Shown here piece after piece: positions 1-8,345 of a DNA stretch of 64,000 nucleotides. The position numbers and the translations under genes were made by a program. Within the stretch, counting starts at the first letter, position 1; each line of letters begins with the position of its first letter. Below the pieces are notes generated by a model. The model saw only the letters and a list, made by a program, of their open reading frames with translations, was not told where the DNA came from and ran no database searches. The stretch covers positions 1,240,001 through 1,304,000 of the forward strand of contig NZ_CP085990.1 of NCBI RefSeq assembly GCF_020736705.1. Direction: 5' to 3'. Origin of the DNA: Psychrobacter sanguinis. Its GTDB lineage: Bacteria; Pseudomonadota; Gammaproteobacteria; Pseudomonadales; Moraxellaceae.

Positions 1-660
1 ACCCTTGTGATAGAGCCTTGTTGGCCAATACGTGTTTCATCCTGAAACCATATATCAACTTGCTTGATATCAACACCATCAGGTAGAACTTGCTTTACCT
101 GCTCAAGGAAGTTTTTTTATATGCCTCCATGACTTTAGGATCTGCCTTAGGATGCTGACTACGCGCAGATATCCAGCTCATACCAATACGTTTCATGAGA
201 GGATAGATCGCTTTAGGGGTATAGTTGGCGTTAAATTGTTCCTTGGCGATTTGTGCGATGTCTTTTGCCGTGAGCCTACCACCACCTCTTTGCTGCTGAG
301 CTTCTACTATCGCTTGTTTGAATGGTTCTATGTCTTTTTCTGCTAAAAGACTCTTTCTGCCTCTGCCAGCTGCGTCATAGACACTAGTGATACCATGCAA
401 CCAGTATTTCCTTCTTATGGTATAGACGCCTCTAGGGTTATAGCCAAAGTTCTCTGCTACGGTCGCTATAGGATGACCTTGACTCAGTTGATGCAGCATG
501 AGTAGTCTGATTCGCGCTCTGGCATTGCCTTCTGTTTTAGATAGTTGCAGAAAATCGTGGTCTGTGAGTTTATGATTTCTAGGGGTCTTTTTCGGCATAT
601 GATTCTATTATGTTGTTGAGTTGATTATATTGTATATTATTTTGTGGAATTGGTATAATA
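1..660 (-). mobile_element. IS630-family insertion sequence, cut by the window start
   Basis: Read on the minus strand, a helix-turn-helix N-terminal transposase part (598 down to 95) is followed in another frame by the beginning of an IS630-type catalytic domain (about 103 down to 1), which contains IWFQDETRIGQQGS, a typical first-aspartate motif. The rest lies outside the window. The upstream limit is uncertain; the AT-rich stretch up to about 660 may contain the terminal repeat, but without the other end it cannot be defined. This element differs from the IS630 copy near 57 kb. Confidence 0.8.
95..598 (-). CDS. IS630 transposase, N-terminal reading frame
   Basis: This 167-residue frame starts at an ATG and carries tandem helix-turn-helix regions typical of IS630 transposases (about residues 15-75 and 100-150, including the segment VAENFGYNPRGVYTIRRKYW). 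It stops shortly after a run of seven A (minus strand, plus coordinates 112-118). A one-base backward shift at that run would read through as NFLEQVKQVLPDGVD and on into the DDE domain. The shift could be programmed, as in some IS630 elements, or a simple mutation; the window does not decide. The frame alone lacks the catalytic residues and would not make an active transposase. Confidence 0.75.
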   Translation of the reverse strand: MPKKTPRNHKLTDHDFLQLSKTEGNARARIRLLMLHQLSQGHPIATVAENFGYNPRGVYTIRRKYWLHGITSVYDAAGRGRKSLLAEKDIEPFKQAIVEAQQQRGGGRLTAKDIAQIAKEQFNANYTPKAIYPLMKRIGMSWISARSQHPKADPKVMEAYKKTSLSR

Positions 661-954
661 GGTAGAATCAATAAGTAGTGATAGAAGCATAAAGAAAGGT
701 TATAAATAATTATTAACAATTATTAGAATTTAAAAACGAATATCCCTCAAAACATTGAGTGATTAATACTATAATTGTTTTAAGGCTAAAGTTATTTTAA
801 AGCTAAAACATGAATAATTATTAATAACGATCCATAATCGGTAATAGCCCTTAGTTTAGAAAGAAACCGATATACTTTCTTTTCTTTTTATTGCTCTTAA
901 AATTCATACTGCTCTTAAACTTCTAAAAATATTATAAAAATAAGTAAATTAAAA
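599..954. other. intergenic, AT-rich
   Basis: Very AT-rich spacer between the start of the IS630 transposase and the EEP phosphatase gene. It probably includes the IS end and the promoter of the downstream gene. I see no convincing hairpin, small gene or RNA gene here. Confidence 0.5.
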
Positions 955-1710
955 ATGATTAATTCTAACAGTATTACGGTGACCACCTATAACATACACA
1001 AAGGTATGTCGCCGCTAAACCGCCATGTGGTCACTCAAAGAATGGGCTTGGCTCTAAAACAAATCAATCCTGATATTATGTGCTTGCAAGAAGTACAAGG
1101 TCAGAACTTGAAGCGCATGCTCAAATACAATGAATATCCGAACCAATCGCAGCATGAGTGGTTTGGAGAGTTTTTGGACTGTCAACACAGCTATGGCAAA
1201 AATTCGGAGTATGGCAATGGTCATCATGGCAATGCTGTACTTAGTCGCCATCCTTTAGACCCCAAGCACAATGTCAATATTACTGTGAATAAGCTTGAAC
1301 AAAGGGGGGTGCTACACTGTGAAGTGCTGCCGCTAGGTTGGGAGGAACCTGTAGTTGTATTGTGTGCCCATTTAAATCTGTTAGAGAACGATAGAGAAAA
1401 GCAGTACAGAGCGATTGCGGCTTATGTTAACGATACCATTGATCAAAATCGTCCTTTAATATTGGCAGGCGATTTTAATGATTGGAAAAAAGTGTCTTGT
1501 CAGAAGTTAGCAGATGAGCTGAATATGACAGAAGCTTTTATGGAAATGCATCACAAGTTATTGCCCACTTATCCTGCCAAACTTCCAGTACTTAGCTTAG
1601 ACCGTATTTATGTGCGTAACCTAAAAATTAAACGAGCATGGGTACACAAAGGTAAACCATGGTCTTCCTTATCCGATCACCTGCCTATCAGTGCGGAGCT
1701 TTGTCCATAA
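955..1710 (+). CDS. endonuclease/exonuclease/phosphatase (EEP) family protein
   Basis: The 251-residue protein spans a complete EEP fold. Visible family motifs in order are TYNIHKG near the N-terminus, CLQEVQG (metal-binding Glu), NAVLSRHPL, CAHLNL, LAGDFNDWK (catalytic Asp/Asn pair) and the C-terminal SLSDHLPI with the Asp-His pair. There is no signal peptide or membrane segment, so it is probably cytoplasmic. EEP enzymes cleave phosphodiester or phosphate bonds in nucleic acids or lipids; the substrate cannot be read from the sequence. It stands alone and is followed by a strong terminator at 1782-1816. Confidence 0.85.
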   Translation: MINSNSITVTTYNIHKGMSPLNRHVVTQRMGLALKQINPDIMCLQEVQGQNLKRMLKYNEYPNQSQHEWFGEFLDCQHSYGKNSEYGNGHHGNAVLSRHPLDPKHNVNITVNKLEQRGVLHCEVLPLGWEEPVVVLCAHLNLLENDREKQYRAIAAYVNDTIDQNRPLILAGDFNDWKKVSCQKLADELNMTEAFMEMHHKLLPTYPAKLPVLSLDRIYVRNLKIKRAWVHKGKPWSSLSDHLPISAELCP

Positions 1711-1781
1711 ACTTTCATCGTCAAAGCAAATAGCGTTTACTTATTATTCTATTCTGCATCTATGGCTAAGCAACTAACCTA

Positions 1782-1816
1782 AAAAAAAGAGCTGTCCATT
1801 TTGGACAGCTCTTTTT
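1782..1816 (+). terminator. bidirectional rho-independent terminator
   Basis: A perfect stem of AGAGCTGTCCA with its complement around a 3-base loop is flanked by A-run and T-run. It lies between the convergent EEP gene and rnr, so it can serve both. Confidence 0.9.
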
Positions 1817-1874
1817 TAATAACCTTGGTTAAGTGAAATTTATCCGCTTAAGCAGGTTTCACTTATAATCTAAC

Positions 1875-4190
1875 TTAAGACTTAGGTTTGCCACGGCCTC
1901 GGCTATTACGGCGACGAGAAGGTTTCTTCTCATCAGCGCCTTTACTTTGACCATTTTGATTAGACTGTTTTTGCTTTGCCTTAGTCGCCGTATCATCTTT
2001 CTTAGTCTGGTTTAGCGCACTGGCTTTAAGCTTAGCAATAAGCTCAAAATCAATTTGCAATAAGTCCATATTGACTGCAGCTACCTTAATGCGTACTAAG
2101 TCGCCTAAGCCGTAGACAGTACCTTTGTCTTGACCAATAAGCTGCTGCTGTTTTTCATCATAAACGAAGTAGTCTTTACCCACATTAGAGATGTGCACTA
2201 GTCCATCGATAAATAACTCGGTCAAGTTGATGAATAAACCAAAACTGGTTACAGTGGTAACCACACCATCAAACTCTTCACCAACATGGTCTTTCATATA
2301 ATGACACTTCAACCAGCTCTCTACGAAACGAGAGGCTTTTTCGGCACGGCGCTCAGTATCTGAAGTTTGCTGACCGGCTTCCTCAAGGGTGAAGTCCATT
2401 TCTGGTTGCTTCTTACCGGTTACTTTGGCTTTAATCGCACGGTGTAACATTAAGTCAGGATAACGGCGAATAGGCGAAGTAAAGTGCGAGTACTCATCAT
2501 ACGCTAAACCGAAGTGACCAATGTTATCTGGCGAGTATTTGGCTTGCATCATAGAGCGCAATAGCATGCTGTGAATACTGACAGCATCTGGACGGTCTTT
2601 AGTGGCTTCAATGATGCGCTTATAATCGGCCTGAGTTGGATTTTCTTCTGGGAAACTAATACCAAAGTTTTTCGCATACTCGTGTACGGTACGCGACTTT
2701 TCAGAGTCAGGCTTGTCGTGGTTGCGGTATAACACAGGCAGCTCATTTTTTAGAGCAAAGTTAGCCGCACACGTATTGGCCAATAGCATCAACTCTTCAA
2801 TCAGTTTATGAGAATCGCCACGGGTACGAGGCACGATAGCATCAATGCCACCTTCTTCATTAAACTTAATGTAGGTTTCTGGCGTTTCAAACTCCATCGC
2901 ATTACGCTCTTCGCGCTTTTTAACCAGCACTTTATACAACTGATGCATAGTATCGACAGATTTTTTAACGTCTTTATTGCCAGTTAGCGACTCAGGAACA
3001 TTCTCCAAGTTGCCATCAAAGTAATCGTTTACTTGGTTATACGTTAAGCGAGCTTGAGAATGCATGACCGAGGGATAGAACTCATAGCCTGTGATATTAC
3101 CGGCGCGTGATAGCTTGATGTCTGCCACCATACAAAGACGGTCAACACCTGGGTTTAAAGAACACAAACCGTTAGACAACACTTCAGGTAACATCGGTAC
3201 CACATGATGTGGGAAATAAACTGAAGTACCACGTTCAAAGGCTTCATGGTCTAGCGCTGAGTTTGGAGTGACATAATGACTCACATCAGCAATGGCCACC
3301 ACCACACGATAGTTACCACCTGAACGTTTTTCGGCATAGACCGCATCATCGAAATCGCGCGAGTCTTCCCCGTCGATAGTCACTAAAGGCAACTGACGAA
3401 CATCAGTACGACCATTGATTTCTTTTTCAGTGGGTTCTTGATAACTGTTGGCTTGTTTTAGCACACCAGCACCAAACTCACTTGGAATATCGTAGTTTAA
3501 TAAAGTGGTTTCGATGATCACTTCACGGTCATTATCATCGTCCATTACGTTGATAATTTTACCGGTGGCGAATTCATGCTGAGTGGGCCAGTCAATAATA
3601 TCCACTTTAACCGGATAGCCAGGTTTGGCTTTCAAAGCTTCAACGTTTTGGGCAGTGACAGTAATCGGCTGATGATTATTGGGGCTAGATAAACTAACCG
3701 TATACCCTTCATCGTCTTTTTCCAAAGTACCGATAAAATGAGTCTGCTGACGGTCAATTACCTCAACAATACGGCCTTCTGTGCGGCCTCTATTATCGGT
3801 AGTGGTGCCAATGGCATTAACAGTATCACCGTTAAATACCCAGCGCATTTGTTTTTCGTGTAAGAACAAATCTGGCATATCGTCTAGTACAACGAAGCCA
3901 AAGCCTTTAGCGTGTGCAGACACAGTACCGGTGACCACATCTTGTTTGGTCACAGCACGATACTTATAAGGTCTGCCATCGCGGTTAACTTGGCCATCGC
4001 GACTCATCGCTTTTAGACGATTGCCAAGGGCATCAAATTGGTCTTCATTATCTATACCAAATGATTCAGCCAATTGTTTGTGAGTAAGCTCACCCTTATC
4101 GGCCAAAGTTTGCAAAATGAGCAAACGGCTAGGAATAGGGTTGTCATAGTTTTGAGCTTCTTGTTGTGCGTTAGGATCGTTCCAGGTCAT
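1875..4190 (-). CDS. rnr: ribonuclease R
   Basis: This 771-residue processive 3'-5' exoribonuclease degrades structured RNA and takes part in rRNA and tRNA quality control. The order is a winged-helix N-terminus (about 20-70), cold-shock OB domains (about 85-245), the RNB catalytic domain with the Asp cluster IDGEDSRDFDD at 272-282, an S1 domain near 645-725 (GVVTTVTSFGLFINL), and a Lys/Arg-rich tail (SRRRNSRGRGKPKS). The S1 and basic tail distinguish RNase R from RNase II. The ATG start has only a weak ribosome site. It appears monocistronic and converges with the EEP gene. Confidence 0.95.
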   Translation of the reverse strand: MTWNDPNAQQEAQNYDNPIPSRLLILQTLADKGELTHKQLAESFGIDNEDQFDALGNRLKAMSRDGQVNRDGRPYKYRAVTKQDVVTGTVSAHAKGFGFVVLDDMPDLFLHEKQMRWVFNGDTVNAIGTTTDNRGRTEGRIVEVIDRQQTHFIGTLEKDDEGYTVSLSSPNNHQPITVTAQNVEALKAKPGYPVKVDIIDWPTQHEFATGKIINVMDDDNDREVIIETTLLNYDIPSEFGAGVLKQANSYQEPTEKEINGRTDVRQLPLVTIDGEDSRDFDDAVYAEKRSGGNYRVVVAIADVSHYVTPNSALDHEAFERGTSVYFPHHVVPMLPEVLSNGLCSLNPGVDRLCMVADIKLSRAGNITGYEFYPSVMHSQARLTYNQVNDYFDGNLENVPESLTGNKDVKKSVDTMHQLYKVLVKKREERNAMEFETPETYIKFNEEGGIDAIVPRTRGDSHKLIEELMLLANTCAANFALKNELPVLYRNHDKPDSEKSRTVHEYAKNFGISFPEENPTQADYKRIIEATKDRPDAVSIHSMLLRSMMQAKYSPDNIGHFGLAYDEYSHFTSPIRRYPDLMLHRAIKAKVTGKKQPEMDFTLEEAGQQTSDTERRAEKASRFVESWLKCHYMKDHVGEEFDGVVTTVTSFGLFINLTELFIDGLVHISNVGKDYFVYDEKQQQLIGQDKGTVYGLGDLVRIKVAAVNMDLLQIDFELIAKLKASALNQTKKDDTATKAKQKQSNQNGQSKGADEKKPSRRRNSRGRGKPKS

Positions 4191-4735
4191 ATAATACCGT
4201 ATGAGTTATTTGTATTTGAGGGGTGCTAGTAAAAAGACTGCCATCATTAGGCTAAAGTCATTACTAGACTAAAATTATTGCTAGATTAAAGTTATTAGTA
4301 CTTATTTATTGGCATCTATCATCGGATTCTTATCATAAACAAAGAAGCCAATATAAAGTCATTTAGATTATTAATTATTGTATAAAAGAAGAGGTTATAA
4401 AAATATGCTAGGCCAAAATAACGCCTATCGAAGCTATATTAACATAAAAAAAGAGTTAATAAGTATGCACAACTATGATAGTACTCGTTAACTAACGTAA
4501 ACAGAAGTTTTTGACTGTTAATTATTTAACGATTTCTTAAATGATTGGAGCTTCTAATAATCTGACCTTCTAATAATAAGTTATTCATCGGCATTCTAGC
4601 AACCGATAAAATGAGGCCAATAATTAATAAAGCCCTACCGGTAAGGGCAGGGCTTTATCAGATGCTATGTTTAGAAGAGACTATATATTAAGTGCTATAT
4701 AGGTAGCTTCTATTTGATCAACTAAATACCTAAGA
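4191..4735. other. intergenic, rnr upstream region
   Basis: AT-rich spacer of about 545 bases between rnr and the YdcH-like gene. Apart from the terminator at 4629-4655 it holds nothing I can assign; the rnr promoter should lie in its lower-numbered part. Confidence 0.5.
4629..4655 (-). terminator. terminator of the ydcH-like gene
   Basis: A hairpin with AAAGCCCT/AGGGCTTT arms and further internal pairing (CTACC/GGTAAG) lies about 80 bases past the stop of the small minus-strand gene. The trailing T-rich bases fit the minus strand. Confidence 0.75.
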
Positions 4736-4963
4736 CTATTTTTCTTGGCTTTTTTGATCTAAATAACGACCAATCTCATCTTTAAGTGCCAACTTACGAC
4801 GCTTCATATCTTCGATTTCTTCTTCACGACTTACTGATTTAACCACGTCGTTTTCAAGCTTATCGATTTGCGTATCTAAATCATTGTGCTCTTTAAACAT
4901 TTTTTGGAAATGAGTGTCAGTGTTTTTAAGCTCAGAGATTAAATCACGATGTTCAGGGAACAT
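4736..4963 (-). CDS. YdcH-like DUF465 small coiled-coil protein
   Basis: This highly charged 75-residue protein fits the DUF465/YdcH family in length and in its central heptad-rich helix (HNDLDTQIDKLEND ... MKRRKLALKDEIGRYL). It probably forms a helical hairpin or coiled coil. No biochemical role is established for the family. The start ATG has a good ribosome site (AAAAGGAT, about 6 bases upstream) and its own terminator follows, so it looks like a single-gene unit. Confidence 0.85.
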   Translation of the reverse strand: MFPEHRDLISELKNTDTHFQKMFKEHNDLDTQIDKLENDVVKSVSREEEIEDMKRRKLALKDEIGRYLDQKSQEK

Positions 4964-5477
4964 AATATTATCCTTTTAGTAGGTTTAAAACTTATATATA
5001 GATGATAAATAATTAAAAATTATTGAGTTGATATTTACCATCCACTGGTTGGAGAAAGCGTTATATTTCTTATTAATCTTTACTAAATTGTACCCAAAAT
5101 AAGAAATAAAAACTACGACTAAAATCGATTATTTTTATCGAATTACAATCCCACTAATGAGCCTAAGGGACGCAGTTATATTACGACAGAACCACAGTAA
5201 ATTGTAAGCCAGTAGTTTTGTATTTTAGAATGAAAATTAATATTAGTTTAGTTTTATCAATTGCATGATTAAGATTTATCAGCTTGTTGTTCCTGCCTTA
5301 AGCCCCGATAATATAAGCATGACAAAGAAAGGCCGTTATATAAAAGAGTGATAAAAGTCTGTCTGATAGCACATATATTAAAAAGGCAGATTCAATGGTA
5401 GGTAAGGCCTTGTCTTGCGACAGATATAGCAACGACACAACACATTCAAAATAAAGATATTCTACGAGGAGCCAGTT
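4964..5477. other. intergenic, ahpF leader region
   Basis: Long AT-rich region upstream of ahpF. OxyR would be the expected regulator, but I could not find a convincing four-part OxyR site. No small gene is supported. Confidence 0.45.
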
Positions 5478-7055
5478 ATGTTAGACCAAGGTTTATTAGA
5501 TGCAGTAAAAAGTTATAGCGAACATATGACTCGTCCAATCCGTTTTGTTATTGGTCAAGGTAATCATGACAAAAAGGCAGAGTTGGTAGACTTTCTGAAG
5601 CAAATTGCCAGTACAACTGACAAAATTAACTTTGATGAAGGTGCTGAGGATGCTAGTTTACCTAGCCCAATCAGTTTTAAAATTACCACTGAGATTGACT
5701 CAAAAGAAAGTGAAACAGGTATTGTATTTAGTGGTATCCCAGGTGGCCATGAGTTTTCTTCGTTAATCTTAGCTATTCTTCAAGCAGGCGGGCACACCCT
5801 CAAACTTGATGAAAGTATTCAGAATATGGTGAAGCGTATTGGTCAGCCACTTCAATTCCAGACTTATGTGTCTTTGTCTTGCCACAACTGTCCAGAAGTT
5901 GTGCAAGCGCTGAACCAGTTTGCGCTGTTAAATGACGGTATCAGTAACGAAATGATTGATGGTGGTCTGTTCCAAGAGCAGGTTGAAGCCAACAATATTC
6001 AAGGGGTACCAGCAGTATTCTTAAATGGTCAACCTTTCTTAAATGGTAAAGTAGATACTGCACGTATTATTGATAAATTACAGCAGCAGTATCCTGATTT
6101 ATTGTCTGCCGTAGAAGATGATGCTGAGCAGTTAGAGCGTCAAGATGTGACAGTTATCGGTGGTGGTCCAGCCGGTGTGGCGTCAGCGATTTATAGCGCA
6201 CGTAAAGGTCTTAAAGTAACACTTATCGCTGACCGTATTGGTGGACAGGTGAAAGACACCCAAAGTATCGAAAACTTAATCTCAGTGCCGTTAACCACAG
6301 GTAATGAGTTATCAGCGAACTTTGAAAAGCACTTAAAAGAGTATGAGATCACCATCAAAGAGCACGTCAGTGTGAAAGAGCTTAGCGAGACTGAAGATGA
6401 AAATTACACTATTCATCTAAATACGGGCGAGCAGTTTGAAACCCGCAGTATTATTTTAGCGACAGGGGCGCAGTGGCGTAAATTGAACGTTCCTGGTGAA
6501 GAAGAAAACATTGGTAGTGGCGTTGCTTATTGTCCACACTGTGATGGTCCATTCTTCAAAGGTAAAGATATTGCTGTCGTGGGTGGGGGTAACTCTGGTA
6601 TCGAAGCGGCACTAGATTTGGCAGGCATTGTGAAAAATGTCACCGTGTTTGAGTTTGCTGACGACTTAAAAGCGGACCAAGTGTTGGTCAATAAAGCCAA
6701 ATCAATCGACAACATTAATATCATTACTTCTGCGGCCACAAAAGAGATTAAAGCCACAGATGGTAAGGTAACTTCGATCGTTTATGAAGACCGCACCACG
6801 GGTGAAACCAAAGAGCAAGACTTGTCAGCCGTGTTCGTACAAATTGGTTTGGTACCAAACTCAGAGTTTGTTAAAGGCTTCGTGGATATGAACCGCTTCG
6901 GCGAGATTGAAATTGATGAAGCGTGTAAGACTGACCGCCGTGGTATCTTCGCAGCAGGTGACGTAACTACCGTACCATTCAAGCAAATCAACATCGCCAT
7001 GGGTGAGGGTTCAAAAGCGGCCTTGTCAGCATTTGAATACCTAGTCATGCAGTAA
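5478..7055 (+). CDS. ahpF: alkyl hydroperoxide reductase subunit F
   Basis: This 525-residue NADH-dependent flavoprotein recycles the peroxiredoxin AhpC. The N-terminal tandem thioredoxin-fold domain carries the redox pair CHNC (C135, C138). The thioredoxin-reductase-like part has the FAD dinucleotide motif VIGGGPAGVASA (about 226-237), the second redox pair CPHC (C352, C355), the NADH motif GGGNSGIEAA near 368, and the C-terminal FAD motif GIFAAGDVTTVP. Length is normal for AhpF. A good ribosome site (GAGGAG) precedes the ATG. ahpC, often the neighbour, is not in this window. A strong terminator follows. Confidence 0.95.
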   Translation: MLDQGLLDAVKSYSEHMTRPIRFVIGQGNHDKKAELVDFLKQIASTTDKINFDEGAEDASLPSPISFKITTEIDSKESETGIVFSGIPGGHEFSSLILAILQAGGHTLKLDESIQNMVKRIGQPLQFQTYVSLSCHNCPEVVQALNQFALLNDGISNEMIDGGLFQEQVEANNIQGVPAVFLNGQPFLNGKVDTARIIDKLQQQYPDLLSAVEDDAEQLERQDVTVIGGGPAGVASAIYSARKGLKVTLIADRIGGQVKDTQSIENLISVPLTTGNELSANFEKHLKEYEITIKEHVSVKELSETEDENYTIHLNTGEQFETRSIILATGAQWRKLNVPGEEENIGSGVAYCPHCDGPFFKGKDIAVVGGGNSGIEAALDLAGIVKNVTVFEFADDLKADQVLVNKAKSIDNINIITSAATKEIKATDGKVTSIVYEDRTTGETKEQDLSAVFVQIGLVPNSEFVKGFVDMNRFGEIEIDEACKTDRRGIFAAGDVTTVPFKQINIAMGEGSKAALSAFEYLVMQ

Positions 7056-7100
7056 GTTAGACCATAAATTTGAACTGAAATATTAGTTCCAAGTTTTATA

Positions 7101-7136
7101 AAAACCACCCCAGCTAGTGCTAGTTGGGGTGGTTTT
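7101..7136 (+). terminator. ahpF terminator
   Basis: A long, nearly perfect hairpin (AAAACCACCCCA with its complement, small loop) is followed by a T-run, 45 bases after the ahpF stop. Confidence 0.92.
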
Positions 7137-7283
7137 TTATGAGCTTTGTTTTTCTTAGTGGCTAAAGTAGCTAGTATTAAAAACTAGCGATTAACCCCCT
7201 AATACACCCTCTAAACTCAATATTTCACCGGCCTCATTATATAAGGTTATCCAATATGATTATTAAAAGGGTATAAACGAAAA

Positions 7284-7309
7284 CGCCCCTCCAAATTTTG
7301 GACGGGCGC
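7284..7309 (-). terminator. terminator of the first DUF442 gene
   Basis: A hairpin with GCCC-TCCAAA arms and one internal mismatch is followed on the minus strand by a short T-run. It lies about 65 bases past the DUF442 stop. Confidence 0.75.
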
Positions 7310-7372
7310 AGTTAATGCAAGTAAGCAAGCGTTATAGCAGCGAGTTACAGGCTTAAAAGTAACAGTTCGAAA

Positions 7373-7705
7373 CTAGTCGTCTAACATATCACGCTGTTTG
7401 GCAGCTTCATATAAGCCATTAGAACGGTTACCGGTACGGCAGAACATCAAAATAGGTTGCTCTGCTTGATTGAAGTAATCAGCAAAATCTTCAACATGTT
7501 GCATGTTTAATTCATTACCCGCAAATGAGATTTCTTTGTAGGCTAGGCCAGCTTCTTTTGCCGCTGCTTCAATTTCAGCACTGGTAGGTTGGTCAGGTGC
7601 TTCACCATCTGGACGGTTATTAATAATGGTTTTAAAGCCTTGAGCGGCCACTTCTTTTACCTGTTCTGGTGTAATTTGACCGGCAAAACTAACTTGATGA
7701 CTCAT
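7373..7705 (-). CDS. DUF442 / Blh-like phosphatase-fold protein (copy 1)
   Basis: This 110-residue protein belongs to the family found as the N-terminal domain of 'beta-lactamase hydrolase-like' Blh proteins (DUF442, a cysteine phosphatase fold). It has GFKTIINNRPDGEAPDQP near 24-41 and the active-site-like loop MFCRTGNRS (Cys with Arg five residues on). In Blh this domain is fused to a persulfide dioxygenase and linked to sulfide detoxification; here it stands alone. A ribosome site AGGAAC precedes the ATG. A diverged paralogue lies just upstream on the same strand, and a SulP transporter beyond it. The exact substrate is unknown. Confidence 0.8.
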   Translation of the reverse strand: MSHQVSFAGQITPEQVKEVAAQGFKTIINNRPDGEAPDQPTSAEIEAAAKEAGLAYKEISFAGNELNMQHVEDFADYFNQAEQPILMFCRTGNRSNGLYEAAKQRDMLDD

Positions 7706-7817
7706 ATGGAGTTCCTTATTCTAGATGTTGAGGTTTTATGTGTTGAGATTTTGAATGTTTTTCAGTTTTAGTATTAAGTAGGGGTTTTATAATAAGTGAA
7801 ATAATGCTAAATCTAAA

Positions 7818-8144
7818 CTATAGCAGCCCTTGCATTAAGGCACTTTGATATAACAACTTGGCACGAGCACCAGAGCCACAAAACAGCATGATAGGCTTTG
7901 GCATTTTATGATATTGCTCAGCAAAATGTGCCACTGTCGCACAGCTTAAACGCTCTTCATCATAAGGGATATAAGAGTACGCTAAGTTGGCTTGCGTGGC
8001 CGCAGAACACAACAATTCACTTGAAGGTTGGTTTTCCACTTCATTATCAGGGCGGACATTTATAATCGAGCGGTATCCCATCTCAGAGAGTTTTGGGCAT
8101 TGAATGGGATAAATTTGCTTGTATATGGTTAACGAATCGCTCAT
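7818..8144 (-). CDS. DUF442 / Blh-like phosphatase-fold protein (copy 2)
   Basis: This 108-residue paralogue of the next gene downstream shares the frame GYRSIINVRPDNEVENQPSS and the loop LFCGSGARA, which keeps the Cys and the Arg but not the flanking RT of the other copy. The two genes are clearly diverged, so the duplication is old. The gap of 112 bases between them allows co-transcription. Its role is inferred only from the family; catalysis and any link to reactive sulfur need experiment. Confidence 0.75.
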   Translation of the reverse strand: MSDSLTIYKQIYPIQCPKLSEMGYRSIINVRPDNEVENQPSSELLCSAATQANLAYSYIPYDEERLSCATVAHFAEQYHKMPKPIMLFCGSGARAKLLYQSALMQGLL

Positions 8145-8345
8145 GGTATTAAGTTCTGTCTGCTATATAAAGTCTAGTGAGTCCAATATTTGAGGCAATA
8201 AATTTGGATTTTTGTGTTAAACAACACCAAATAACCTCGAATATAAGATAATAAAAGAGTAAGTAACTCTGATTTTAACATTTTAAACCCAGAGGCTTAG
8301 CTTAATTGTAGCTATATTTTGTTGAATAAGTATTGCTATGTTGGA

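Noticed and set aside
5180..5477. OxyR operator upstream of ahpF
   Set aside because: Expected from the family, but no stretch matches the four spaced ATAG/CTAT elements well enough.
6782..7108. Reading frame on the minus strand opposite the ahpF end
   Set aside because: It is the complement of a well-supported gene, has no ribosome site and no family features.
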